A DNA stretch of 64,000 nt. Origin: AWTP1-13 sp033764875. GTDB lineage: Bacteria; Pseudomonadota; Alphaproteobacteria; Rhizobiales; Hyphomicrobiaceae. Location of the stretch: positions 1 to 64,000 of the forward strand of contig JANRIO010000072.1 of the NCBI GenBank assembly GCA_033764875.1. The letters run 5' to 3'. The stretch's first letter is position 1; each line of letters opens with the position of its first letter. Under the pieces are notes generated by a model. It worked only from the letters and a program-made list of their open reading frames with translations, was not told where the DNA came from and made no database searches. This document shows positions 45,788-53,234 of this stretch, piece by piece. The translations under genes and the position numbers were made by a program.

Positions 45788-46459
45788 TCAGGCCTTCAGG
45801 CCAAGGGCTGCGAACACGAGCCGGGTGATGGTCTCCTGTGCGGCCTGGAAATCGTCGTCGTCGAGCTGCCGCTTGCCGAGCAGGATCTCGAGCTCGGAGG
45901 CCGAGTTGGCGTAGTACTGCGTCATGCCCCAGATCATGAACACGAGATGCGCGCTGTCGATGGGCTTGATCTTGCGCGCCGCCTGCCAGCCGTCGAAGAG
46001 CTTCACGAGGCGCCCGAGGGCTGCCGCCGCGTCGGTCTTGATGCGCCCCCTCAGGATCGGCGCGCCGTTGAGGATCTCGTTGGCGAAGATGCGCGACAGC
46101 TTCGGGGAGCTGCGGGAGAATTCGAGCTTGGCGCGGATGTACTCCCTGAGGAACGCCTGCGGCTCGAGCCCGCTGGTGGACGTCGGGATGGCGCTGTTCC
46201 ACAGCGTCAGCGTGCGCTCCAGCACGGCGTTGTACAGCGTCTCCTTGCTGGAGAAGTAGTAGTAGATGTGCGGCTTGGAGATGCCCGCCGCCGAGGCGAT
46301 CATGGCCGTCGTCGCCCCGTGCAGGCCGTAGCGCGCGAAGACCTCCTCGGCGCCTGCGAGGATCTTGTCGCGGATCTGGCTTGCATCCTCTGCCGGCAGG
46401 CTTTTCTCTGCCCGCTTGCGCTGATCGCTGCCCCTGCGGGCAGAACCGCCATTGCTCAT
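45788..46459 (-). CDS. TetR-family regulator, RutR-like
   Basis: 223-residue TetR protein. The N-terminal HTH (about residues 28-72) has ARYGLHGATTAMIASAAG and ISKPHIYYYFSSKETLYNAVL. The C-terminal part resembles E. coli RutR throughout: EYIRAKLEFSRSSPKLSRIF, NEILNGAP, IDSAHLVFMIWGMTQYYA. RutR senses uracil/thymine and in E. coli also touches purine genes. Here the position inside the purine island suggests a purine or pyrimidine effector. ATG at 46459. A matching operator-like element lies in its own upstream region. Unusual basic N-terminal tail of 25 residues. Confidence 0.87.
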   Translation of the reverse strand: MSNGGSARRGSDQRKRAEKSLPAEDASQIRDKILAGAEEVFARYGLHGATTAMIASAAGISKPHIYYYFSSKETLYNAVLERTLTLWNSAIPTSTSGLEPQAFLREYIRAKLEFSRSSPKLSRIFANEILNGAPILRGRIKTDAAAALGRLVKLFDGWQAARKIKPIDSAHLVFMIWGMTQYYANSASELEILLGKRQLDDDDFQAAQETITRLVFAALGLKA

Positions 46460-46844
46460 GTCAGGGTCGCTTCTTCTGCTGGCGTGCCGACGCGCGGACA
46501 TCGGCGCTTATTTTTTGGGCACCACGAATACCGACCTCGGTTGGCAGCATCAAGGTACGCTCGGGCATCAAGACGATTGGTCTCACGCATGGTCGACGCC
46601 TCGCCTCCGCGGAGGATGCCTATTTCGACGGCGCGTCAGGCATATTTCGGTGCCAGCAGCCGCGTCATGTGACAGTGGCGCAACGCGCCCTTGTACTCGT
46701 GCCAGGCCGTGGCCGTTGCTGTTGACCGATCGTTAAAATGGAGGCCATCCTTTGGTGGAGCTGTGCAGCACCTGTGGACAGGATGCCGCCGGCGCGGTGC
46801 CGCCGCCAATTGGGGCACGACGAGACGGGATCGGGGGATTTTCC
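46460..46844. other. Divergent control region, RutR-like/Tsx-like
   Basis: 385 bp with no credible gene. It contains the second RutR-like element (46722-46738), 106 bp before the Tsx-like start. No clear -35/-10 pair was recognised for either gene; TAAAAT at 46734-46739 overlaps the operator and could be part of a promoter. Confidence 0.5.
46722..46738 (+). promoter_or_regulatory. Putative RutR-like operator, site 2
   Basis: TTGACCGATCGTTAAAA. Its last 15 bases are identical to the site at 34363-34377. Against the RutR consensus TTGACCA-NN-TGGTCAA, 10 of 14 fixed positions match, including the whole left half TTGACC. It lies 263 bp from the regulator start and 106 bp from the Tsx-like start. 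Confidence 0.6.
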
Positions 46845-47702
46845 ATGACATTCAGACTGAAAGCCGCGCTGGCCGTGCTGGGAGCGTGCATCGGCACAGG
46901 GGCGCTCGCGACCGCCGCGCAGGCCCAGATCTTCCAGGACAACTCGATCACCTACGCGTTCGGCACGCGCTTCCACGAGCCCTACAACACCAACGACATC
47001 ACCAAGAGCTGGGTCAGCTACCTGCACGTCTCCGGCGACAAGTGGGGCGGCAACTTCTTCCTGCTCGACGCCAAGTTCTCCGACAGCAAGGACCCGACGG
47101 GCAACACCGCCGGCACGGCCAATCCGGTCGGTGCCTCCGAGCTTTACGGCATTTACGTGCGCACGTTCAGCTACAATAAGCTGACCGGCTCCAAGGGCGG
47201 CTTCGGCCCGATCGCCGACTTCGGCTGGACCGTCGGCGGCCACGCCAATGCGAAGAACGACTCGTTCGGCTCCGAGAAGCGGCTGCTGACCTCCGGTCTC
47301 TACCTCGATTGGGCCGTGCCCGCTGGCGCCCGGCTGCGCACCTCCTTCGAGGTCTGCCGCGAATGGAACGTCAACGGCACGGGCGCCGCCGCCGACTACC
47401 ATCCGACGTTCTGCTTTAATTCGAGCTTTGGCGTGCCCTTCACGGTGGCCGGTGTCAGCATGGCCTTCTCCGGCTTCTACGGCATCGTGGCGCCCAAGGG
47501 CGAGAGCACGGTGACCGAGCACTACCTCGGCATGGAGCTGATGGCCGACGTCGGCCACGTCTTCGGCGCGCGCAAGGGCTTCCTTGAGGCCGGTGTGCGC
47601 TACGACTACTGGGTGAACAAGTTCGGCAACGATCACAGCGGACCGGCCGGCGACGGCGCCTTCGACCGCGTTCCCATGCTGCTCGTCCGCACGCACTTCT
47701 GA
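46845..47702 (+). CDS. Outer-membrane channel, Tsx (nucleoside-specific) family-like
   Basis: 285-residue beta-barrel protein. Signal peptide of about 27 residues ends AQA. The mature start (ITYAFGTRFHEPYNTNDITK), WGGNFFLLDAKFSDSKD and alternating aromatic strands ending in a C-terminal Phe (VRTHF) fit the Tsx/OmpK channel family. It would let nucleosides or purines cross the outer membrane ahead of the ABC and NCS2 transporters. Two Cys in EVCREWN and TFCFNS may bond. The ATG at 46845 follows GGGGGA. Divergent from the RutR-like gene and followed by a clear terminator. Family call is by pattern, so moderately sure. Confidence 0.72.
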   Translation: MTFRLKAALAVLGACIGTGALATAAQAQIFQDNSITYAFGTRFHEPYNTNDITKSWVSYLHVSGDKWGGNFFLLDAKFSDSKDPTGNTAGTANPVGASELYGIYVRTFSYNKLTGSKGGFGPIADFGWTVGGHANAKNDSFGSEKRLLTSGLYLDWAVPAGARLRTSFEVCREWNVNGTGAAADYHPTFCFNSSFGVPFTVAGVSMAFSGFYGIVAPKGESTVTEHYLGMELMADVGHVFGARKGFLEAGVRYDYWVNKFGNDHSGPAGDGAFDRVPMLLVRTHF

Positions 47703-47724
47703 GTTTGGCGTCTCCAGCGCTGAG

Positions 47725-47760
47725 GTGGGCGGCGTCCCGGTTGCCGCCCACTTTCTATTT
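47725..47760 (+). terminator. Rho-independent terminator after the Tsx-like gene
   Basis: GTGGGCGGC (47725-47733), 9-nt loop, GCCGCCCAC (47743-47751), followed by TTTCTATTT. Perfect 9-bp GC-rich stem plus T-rich tail, 22 bp after the stop. The best canonical terminator in the window; it separates the porin from the 8-oxoguanine deaminase gene. Confidence 0.85.
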
Positions 47761-47836
47761 GCGGTGCCACCGTTTCGCCGAGGCGCTATCATGAATCCCT
47801 GAGTGCCGGGCCGGTCGAGATCGTGCGGAGGAAGGC

Positions 47837-49204
47837 ATGCCCACGCTTCTTGCAAAGGGCGCAGTCGTGCTCGCCACCTTCGACGCCGCGCTGGGCGACA
47901 TCCGGGATGGTGGCCTGTTCTGCCGCGACGGCGTCATCGAGGCGGTCGGTCCCTCGAAAGCTTTGCCGGCCGAGGCCGACGCGGTGCTCGACCTGCGCGG
48001 GCAGGTGGTGATCCCCGGCCTCGTCAACACCCACCACCACATGTTCCAGAACCTGACGCGGGCGGTGCCCGCCGCGCAGGACGCGACCCTGTTCAACTGG
48101 CTCAAGGTGCTGATGCCGATCTGGGCCGGCATCGGGCCGGAGCACATCTACGTCTCGACGCTGGTGGCGCTGGCCGAGATGGCGCTATCGGGCTGCACGA
48201 CCTCCTCCGACCATCTCTACATGTTCCCCAACGGCGCCCGCCTCGACGACGAGATCAGGGCTGCGCGCGAGATCGGCCTGCGCTTCCACGCCGCCCGCGG
48301 CGCCATGAGCATCGGCGAGAGCAAGGGCGGCCTGCCGCCCGACAGCCTCGTCGAGGACGAGGCCTTCATCCTCAAGGACACGCAGCGCGTGCTCGAGGCC
48401 TATCACGACGCCTCCCGCTACGCCATGCTGCGCGTCGTGGTGGCGCCCTGCTCGCCGTTCACCGTCTCGCAGGACCTGATGCGCGAGAGCGCGGCGCTCG
48501 CCCGCGCCTACAAGGTCAGCATGCACACCCACACGGCCGAGAACGACGAGGACATCGCCTACGCGCAGGAGCGGTTCGGCATGCGCCCCGGCGCCTACCT
48601 CGAGGCCGTGGGCTGGACCGGCGCCGACACCTGGCACGCCCACTGCGTGAAGCTCGACACCGACGAGATCGCCCTGTTTGGCCGCACCGGCACGGGCGTC
48701 GCCCACTGTCCGTCCTCCAACATGCGGCTTGCCAGCGGCATCGCCCCCGTCAGGCGCATGCTGGATGCCGGCGTGCCGGTCGGCCTCGGCGTCGACGGCT
48801 CGGCCTCCAACGACAGCGGCCACCTGCTCAACGAGGCGCGCCACGCGCTTCTCGTGCAGCGGCTGCTCGAGGGGCCGGCGGGCTTGAGGGCGCGCGAGGC
48901 GCTCGCGATCGCGACGTCGGGAGGCGCCCGCGTGCTGGGCCGCGACGACATCGGCGTGCTGAGGCCCGGCATGGCCGCCGACTTCGCGGCCTTCCGCACG
49001 GACACCATCGACATGTCGGGCGGTGCCCAGTGGGACCCGGTCGCCGCGCTCCTGTTCTGCGGGCCCCAGAAGGCCGCGACGACCGTCGTCAACGGTCGCG
49101 TCGTGGTCCGCGACGGCGAGCTTGCGACCATCGATCTGCCGAAGGTGCTGGAGCGGCACGGCCGCCTGGCGCGCGCGCTTGCCAACGGCGACCGCGCGGC
49201 ATGA
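47837..49204 (+). CDS. 8-oxoguanine deaminase
   Basis: 455-residue amidohydrolase of the AtzB/TrzN-like group. Metal and catalytic motifs: NTHHHMFQNLTRAVP near residue 69, HTHTAEND, WHAHCVKL, GVAHCPSSNMRLASG and GVDGSASNDSG. The double His in NTHHHMFQ and the DGSASND loop are typical of 8-oxoguanine deaminases, which release urate and ammonia. Placement next to the urate oxidase PuuD supports this. Strong RBS GGAGGAAGG before ATG at 47837. A hydroxyatrazine-type hydrolase is the alternative. Confidence 0.85.
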   Translation: MPTLLAKGAVVLATFDAALGDIRDGGLFCRDGVIEAVGPSKALPAEADAVLDLRGQVVIPGLVNTHHHMFQNLTRAVPAAQDATLFNWLKVLMPIWAGIGPEHIYVSTLVALAEMALSGCTTSSDHLYMFPNGARLDDEIRAAREIGLRFHAARGAMSIGESKGGLPPDSLVEDEAFILKDTQRVLEAYHDASRYAMLRVVVAPCSPFTVSQDLMRESAALARAYKVSMHTHTAENDEDIAYAQERFGMRPGAYLEAVGWTGADTWHAHCVKLDTDEIALFGRTGTGVAHCPSSNMRLASGIAPVRRMLDAGVPVGLGVDGSASNDSGHLLNEARHALLVQRLLEGPAGLRAREALAIATSGGARVLGRDDIGVLRPGMAADFAAFRTDTIDMSGGAQWDPVAALLFCGPQKAATTVVNGRVVVRDGELATIDLPKVLERHGRLARALANGDRAA

Positions 49205-49248
49205 GCGACATCAGACCGGCGCATGGCGCGCGATCCGAAAGCCGCATT

Positions 49249-49270
49249 CGCAAGCCCCTGCGGGCTTGCG
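49249..49270 (+). terminator. Perfect intercistronic hairpin before puuD
   Basis: CGCAAGCCC (49249-49257), loop CTGC, GGGCTTGCG (49262-49270): perfect 9-bp stem, 27 bp before the GTG used as puuD start. No T-run. It may be an attenuator or mRNA-processing stop. Its presence argues that 49201-49296 is not coding. Confidence 0.6.
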
Positions 49271-49296
49271 CCATTGATCTGCCAGCGGGGGAAGCC

Positions 49297-50514
49297 GTGG
49301 ACGCACTTCTGACGGAATGGGCCGCACTGATCCTGCGCTGGCTGCACGTGATCGCCGGCATCGCCTGGATCGGCTCGTCGTTCTACTTCATGCACCTCGA
49401 CGCGGCGCTGAAGCCCTCTCCCGACATCCCCGAGGGCAAGGGCGGGGAGGCGTGGGAGGTGCACGGCGGCGGCTTCTACCAGGTCCGCAAGTGGCTGGTC
49501 GCGCCCGACAGGCTCCCGTCCGAGATGATGTGGCACAAGTGGGAATCCTACGCCACCTGGCTGTCGGGCTTCGCCCTCCTGATGTGGATCTACTACCTCG
49601 GCGCCGACCTCTACCTCATCGACCCCGCCGTGCGCGCGCTGCCGGCCTGGGCCGCGATCGCGATCGGCATCGGCGGCCTGGCGCTGGGGTGGATCGTCTA
49701 CGACGCCCTGTGCAAGTCGCCGCTCAGGGACAACGCGGTGGGGCTCGGCGCCGTCGGCTTCGCCTTCGTGGTCGCGGCCGCCTGGGGCTTCCAGCAGGTG
49801 TTCTCCGGCCGCGGTGCCATGCTGCACACGGGCGCCCTGATGGCGACCATCATGTCGGGCAACGTGTTCTTCATCATCATCCCGAACCAGAGGAAGATCA
49901 TCGCCGACCTGACGGCCGGCCGGCAGCCGGATCCGAGCCTCGGCAAGGCCGGCAAGACGCGCTCGACGCACAACAACTACCTGACCCTGCCGGTGCTGTT
50001 CCTGATGCTGTCGGCGCACTACCCGATGGTCTACGGCAGCCCCTATGCCTACGTCATCGTCGGCCTGGTGCTGGTCGCCGGCGCGCTCATCCGCCATTTC
50101 TACAACCAGCGTCACGCCGGGCGCGGCAATCTCTGGTGGACGTGGGGCGCCTCGGCGCTGGCGCTTGCCCTCGCCGCGGTCATCTCCGCCGCGACGACGC
50201 CGGCCGTGCGCGAGGAGCTCGGATGGCGCAAGCTGCCGCGCGAGAAGAAGGTGGCAGGCTTGCCGAGGCTTCCCGACGAGGTCGATGCCATCCTCACCAC
50301 GCGCTGCTCCATGTGCCATGCGCGTGAGCCGGTCTGGAGCGGCATCGTCGTGCCGCCCAAGGGCGTGCGTCTCGACGCGCCCGAGCACATATTTCGCAAC
50401 CGCGAGGGCATCCGCATGTTCACCGTCATGACGCGCGCCATGCCGCCCAACAACATCACGCACATGACCGACGCCGAGCGCCGCACGCTCGCGCAGTGGC
50501 TGCGCCAGCTGTAG
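49297..50514 (+). CDS. puuD: Urate hydroxylase (membrane urate oxidase)
   Basis: 405-residue PuuD, which oxidises urate to 5-hydroxyisourate and passes electrons to cytochrome c. An N-terminal eight-helix membrane domain (LLTEWAALILRWLHVIAGIAWIGSSFYF; MWHKWESYATW) is followed by a C-terminal cytochrome c domain with haem motif C337-S-M-C340-H341 and a likely Met ligand in TRAMPPNN. The GTG at 49297 with GGGGGAA upstream matches the usual family N-terminus (DALLTEW). An ATG at 49201 overlapping the previous stop would add 32 unlike residues encoded across a hairpin. Links to UraH/UraD for the next steps. Confidence 0.92.
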   Translation: MDALLTEWAALILRWLHVIAGIAWIGSSFYFMHLDAALKPSPDIPEGKGGEAWEVHGGGFYQVRKWLVAPDRLPSEMMWHKWESYATWLSGFALLMWIYYLGADLYLIDPAVRALPAWAAIAIGIGGLALGWIVYDALCKSPLRDNAVGLGAVGFAFVVAAAWGFQQVFSGRGAMLHTGALMATIMSGNVFFIIIPNQRKIIADLTAGRQPDPSLGKAGKTRSTHNNYLTLPVLFLMLSAHYPMVYGSPYAYVIVGLVLVAGALIRHFYNQRHAGRGNLWWTWGASALALALAAVISAATTPAVREELGWRKLPREKKVAGLPRLPDEVDAILTTRCSMCHAREPVWSGIVVPPKGVRLDAPEHIFRNREGIRMFTVMTRAMPPNNITHMTDAERRTLAQWLRQL

Positions 50515-50551
50515 CGGCCTCTCCCCGCAAGCCCGTAGCGCCGGCCGCCGC

Positions 50552-51685
50552 TCACAGGCCGGCGGTGCCGGGCCCCAGCGTCTCGAAGAGGCGCGCGAGC
50601 AGCCGCGTGCGCGGCACCAGGCAGTCGAGCTCAACGAACTCCTGCAGCGTGTGCGGCCCGCCGCCGATGACGCCGAGGCCATCGAGCGTCGGCACGCCGA
50701 GCGCGCCCGTGAAGTTGCCGTCGCTGCCGCCGCCCGCCACGCGCTCCCCGCGCACGGGAGCGCCGATCTCTGCCGCCAGCGCCGCCGCGTGGTCGTAGAG
50801 CGCCTGGATCTGCGGCGTCTTCTCGAACGGCGGCCGGCCGCGGCCCTCGGCGACCACCGTCGCAACCCGCGTGTCGTGCTGGGGGAGGGAGAGCACCGCC
50901 TGGCGCAGCTCCGCCGCCTCCCGCGCCGTCGGCACCAGCGCGTAGCACATGGCCCCGCACAGGGCCGGCACCATGTTCTCGTGCGTGCCGCCCGCCACCG
51001 TGCCGATGTTGACGGTGAAGTTGCGGGCATAGTCCGTCAGCGCCTCGAGCGCCAGGATGTGATGCGCCATCTCGCGCACGGCGCTGGCGCCGTCGGCGTG
51101 ATAGGCGCCAGCGTGTGCGGGCGCGCCGGTGGTCGTGATCCTCCAGCGGGCGATGCCGTGCCGGGCGACGGTGAGCTTGCCGCCCTCGCCGGAGGGCTCC
51201 ACGACCAGCACGCAGCGGTGCCGCAGCGCCTCCGCCTCGATCGCCGCGCGCGAGGAGGGGCTGCCCACCTCCTCGTCCGGGATCAGCATGACGCTGACCG
51301 GCAGCCGCGGCGCGACGCCATGGGCGTGGAGATGGGCGAGCGCGGCCATCGCGATGGCGTTGCCGCCCTTCATGTCGTAGATGCCGGGCCCGTAGGCGCG
51401 CCCGCCCTCCGCGCGGAAGGCGAAGGTGCCGCGCTGGTGCACGGTGTCCATGTGGCCGAGCACGAGGATGCCCGGGCCCTCGCCGGCGCCTGCGATGCGC
51501 CCGATCAGGATGTCGCCGTAGCCGTCCCGGCCCGGCGTGCGCTCGATTTCGGCCCCGATCGCCCGCAGCAGGGCCTCGGCATGGTCCGCCACCGTGTTGA
51601 CGCCGGCGGCATCGTTGGTCGGGCTCTCGATGTCGACCCAGGCGCGGATCGCATCCAGCAGGCCGTCCTGCGTGAGCTGCCTCAT
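50552..51685 (-). CDS. M20-family metallopeptidase (glutamate carboxypeptidase-like)
   Basis: 377-residue two-zinc peptidase or deacylase of the M20A/CPG2 group. Visible ligands: H in LGHMDTVH, D in IYDMKGG, catalytic EE in IPDEEVGS, E in VVEPSGEGG, and the late His region GGGPHTLQEF. No signal peptide, so cytosolic. ATG at 51685 with AAGGA upstream. It is the last gene of a leftward unit with iorB and iorA, 28 bp behind iorB. This suggests release of an aromatic or glutamyl amide whose amino acid is then degraded; substrate unproven. Confidence 0.86.
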   Translation of the reverse strand: MRQLTQDGLLDAIRAWVDIESPTNDAAGVNTVADHAEALLRAIGAEIERTPGRDGYGDILIGRIAGAGEGPGILVLGHMDTVHQRGTFAFRAEGGRAYGPGIYDMKGGNAIAMAALAHLHAHGVAPRLPVSVMLIPDEEVGSPSSRAAIEAEALRHRCVLVVEPSGEGGKLTVARHGIARWRITTTGAPAHAGAYHADGASAVREMAHHILALEALTDYARNFTVNIGTVAGGTHENMVPALCGAMCYALVPTAREAAELRQAVLSLPQHDTRVATVVAEGRGRPPFEKTPQIQALYDHAAALAAEIGAPVRGERVAGGGSDGNFTGALGVPTLDGLGVIGGGPHTLQEFVELDCLVPRTRLLARLFETLGPGTAGL

Positions 51686-51713
51686 GGGCCGGTCCTTGGC
51701 GGTGGCGGCGGGT

Positions 51714-53231
51714 TCATTCGGCGGCTGCCGCGCGCGGACGAGCCGCGGCATCCGCGATGGCGGCGAGCGTGGCGCCCAGCGCCTCGCCCTCGGGGTCCTT
51801 GCTTGCCGCAACCCGGGCCTGCACGAGCGCATCCGCCAGCGACACGTGCGCCAGCCCGCCGGCGAGCTTGGGCTCGATCAGCTCCGCGACGATGCGCTCG
51901 AAGTTCTGCGCCCCGCGCCGGTAGGTGTCGCCGTAGCCGCGCACCAGCGCCGCGAGCGCCACGATCTCGCGGGCGGCGGCGGGGTCGGCAGCCAGCGCCC
52001 GCTCGATGAGGCCGAGCCAGCGCCTGCGCCAGGCCTCCTCCTCGGCAAAGCGCAGCGTCTTGCGCCGCCAGCCGCGCAGGGCCGCCAGCGCCCTGAGGCG
52101 CAGGAAGCCCGAGACGCGCGTCGTTCTGACGGTCATGGCGAAGGCGCGCGTATGCGACACGCGCGCCAGCAGGGCGCGGCCGGCCCGCGGCGGCAGCAGG
52201 CCCAGGATCTCCTCCGGGCCGGGCTTCAGGTACTCCGTGATGTCGACGATGTCGCTGGCCTCGGCCTTGGCCTCGGCGCGCACGCGGGCAAGCCGCGCCG
52301 CGCGCAGCTTCAGTTGCGCGACGCGAATGACGTCCTCCACGCTCATGCGTAAGGCGAGGTGGCGGACAAGCTCGCACACGAGCGCCGCATCGGCACCGGG
52401 CATTGCCGCGAAGCGGCGGACGATGCCGAGGTAGTCCTGCGCGTAGGCCTCGTCCTGGTAGTCGGCAAGGCGCGCCAGGCCCTCGGCGAGAACGGCGTGC
52501 GCCGCGACGGGCAGGTCGGCAAGGCGCGGATCGGGCGCCGGAGCGCGGCGGGGCTCCGGCGTGACGGCAGGGCGCGGGCGGAAGGCCGCGAGCCCGCCCG
52601 CAAAGCCGCGCAGGTTGGCCTCGACCGCCTTGCCCTCCTGCGCGATGGCCTGCCGGTAGGCGGCCTCCGGCATCGGCAGCACGCCGCTGGCGGCGATGGC
52701 GCCCAGCAGCACCGAGCTGATCGGGCAGCCGAGCTCCCGGGCGGTGGCGCCGAGATCGGCGATCAGCGAGGCGCGCGCGAACCTCTCGGCCACCTGCCGC
52801 AGCCGCTCCCCGTCGAGGCGCCCGTCCCCCATCGCCGCCTTCTCGTTGACCGTGTACACGCGCGCCGTCGACAGGATCAGCGTGGTGCGCTCCGGCGTCA
52901 CGAGCCCGGCCTGCACGCAGCGCACGCCTTCGAGCAGCTCGCTGGCGACGACGAGGTCGACCTCGCCCGGGGCGGCATTGAGCGCGAGAACGGGCGGCGC
53001 CGTGCTGGCGTGACGCTGGCCCGCACCCGGCACGATCTCGAGGTAGTAGGTCGTGGCGCCCGTGCGCTGGGCCACGCCCGGGATCGACGTGCCGTGCGCC
53101 AGATGCCCGTCGAGGATGGCGGCGCTGTGCAGCCACGAGGCGAGCACGCCGCCGCCCTCGCCGCCGAGCGCGGCGATCAGCACCTTGATGGGCGCGGGAT
53201 GCCTGCTGCTGTCGATGCCTGCGTTGCTCAT
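51714..53231 (-). CDS. iorB: Indolepyruvate oxidoreductase subunit beta, long form with DUF6537
   Basis: 505 residues. The first 200 are the 2-oxoacid oxidoreductase gamma domain (KVLIAALGGEGGGVLASWL, GVAQRTGATTYYLEI, VVASELLEGVRC). The remaining 300 are a helical DUF6537-type extension ending Ala-rich. Archaeal IorB has only the first part, about 200 residues. With IorA it oxidises indolepyruvate and other aryl-pyruvates to aryl-acetyl-CoA. Three bases separate it from the iorA stop. A long-form subunit of this type is common in proteobacteria but the tail has no known role. Confidence 0.88.
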   Translation of the reverse strand: MSNAGIDSSRHPAPIKVLIAALGGEGGGVLASWLHSAAILDGHLAHGTSIPGVAQRTGATTYYLEIVPGAGQRHASTAPPVLALNAAPGEVDLVVASELLEGVRCVQAGLVTPERTTLILSTARVYTVNEKAAMGDGRLDGERLRQVAERFARASLIADLGATARELGCPISSVLLGAIAASGVLPMPEAAYRQAIAQEGKAVEANLRGFAGGLAAFRPRPAVTPEPRRAPAPDPRLADLPVAAHAVLAEGLARLADYQDEAYAQDYLGIVRRFAAMPGADAALVCELVRHLALRMSVEDVIRVAQLKLRAARLARVRAEAKAEASDIVDITEYLKPGPEEILGLLPPRAGRALLARVSHTRAFAMTVRTTRVSGFLRLRALAALRGWRRKTLRFAEEEAWRRRWLGLIERALAADPAAAREIVALAALVRGYGDTYRRGAQNFERIVAELIEPKLAGGLAHVSLADALVQARVAASKDPEGEALGATLAAIADAAARPRAAAAE

Positions 53232-53234
53232 GGT

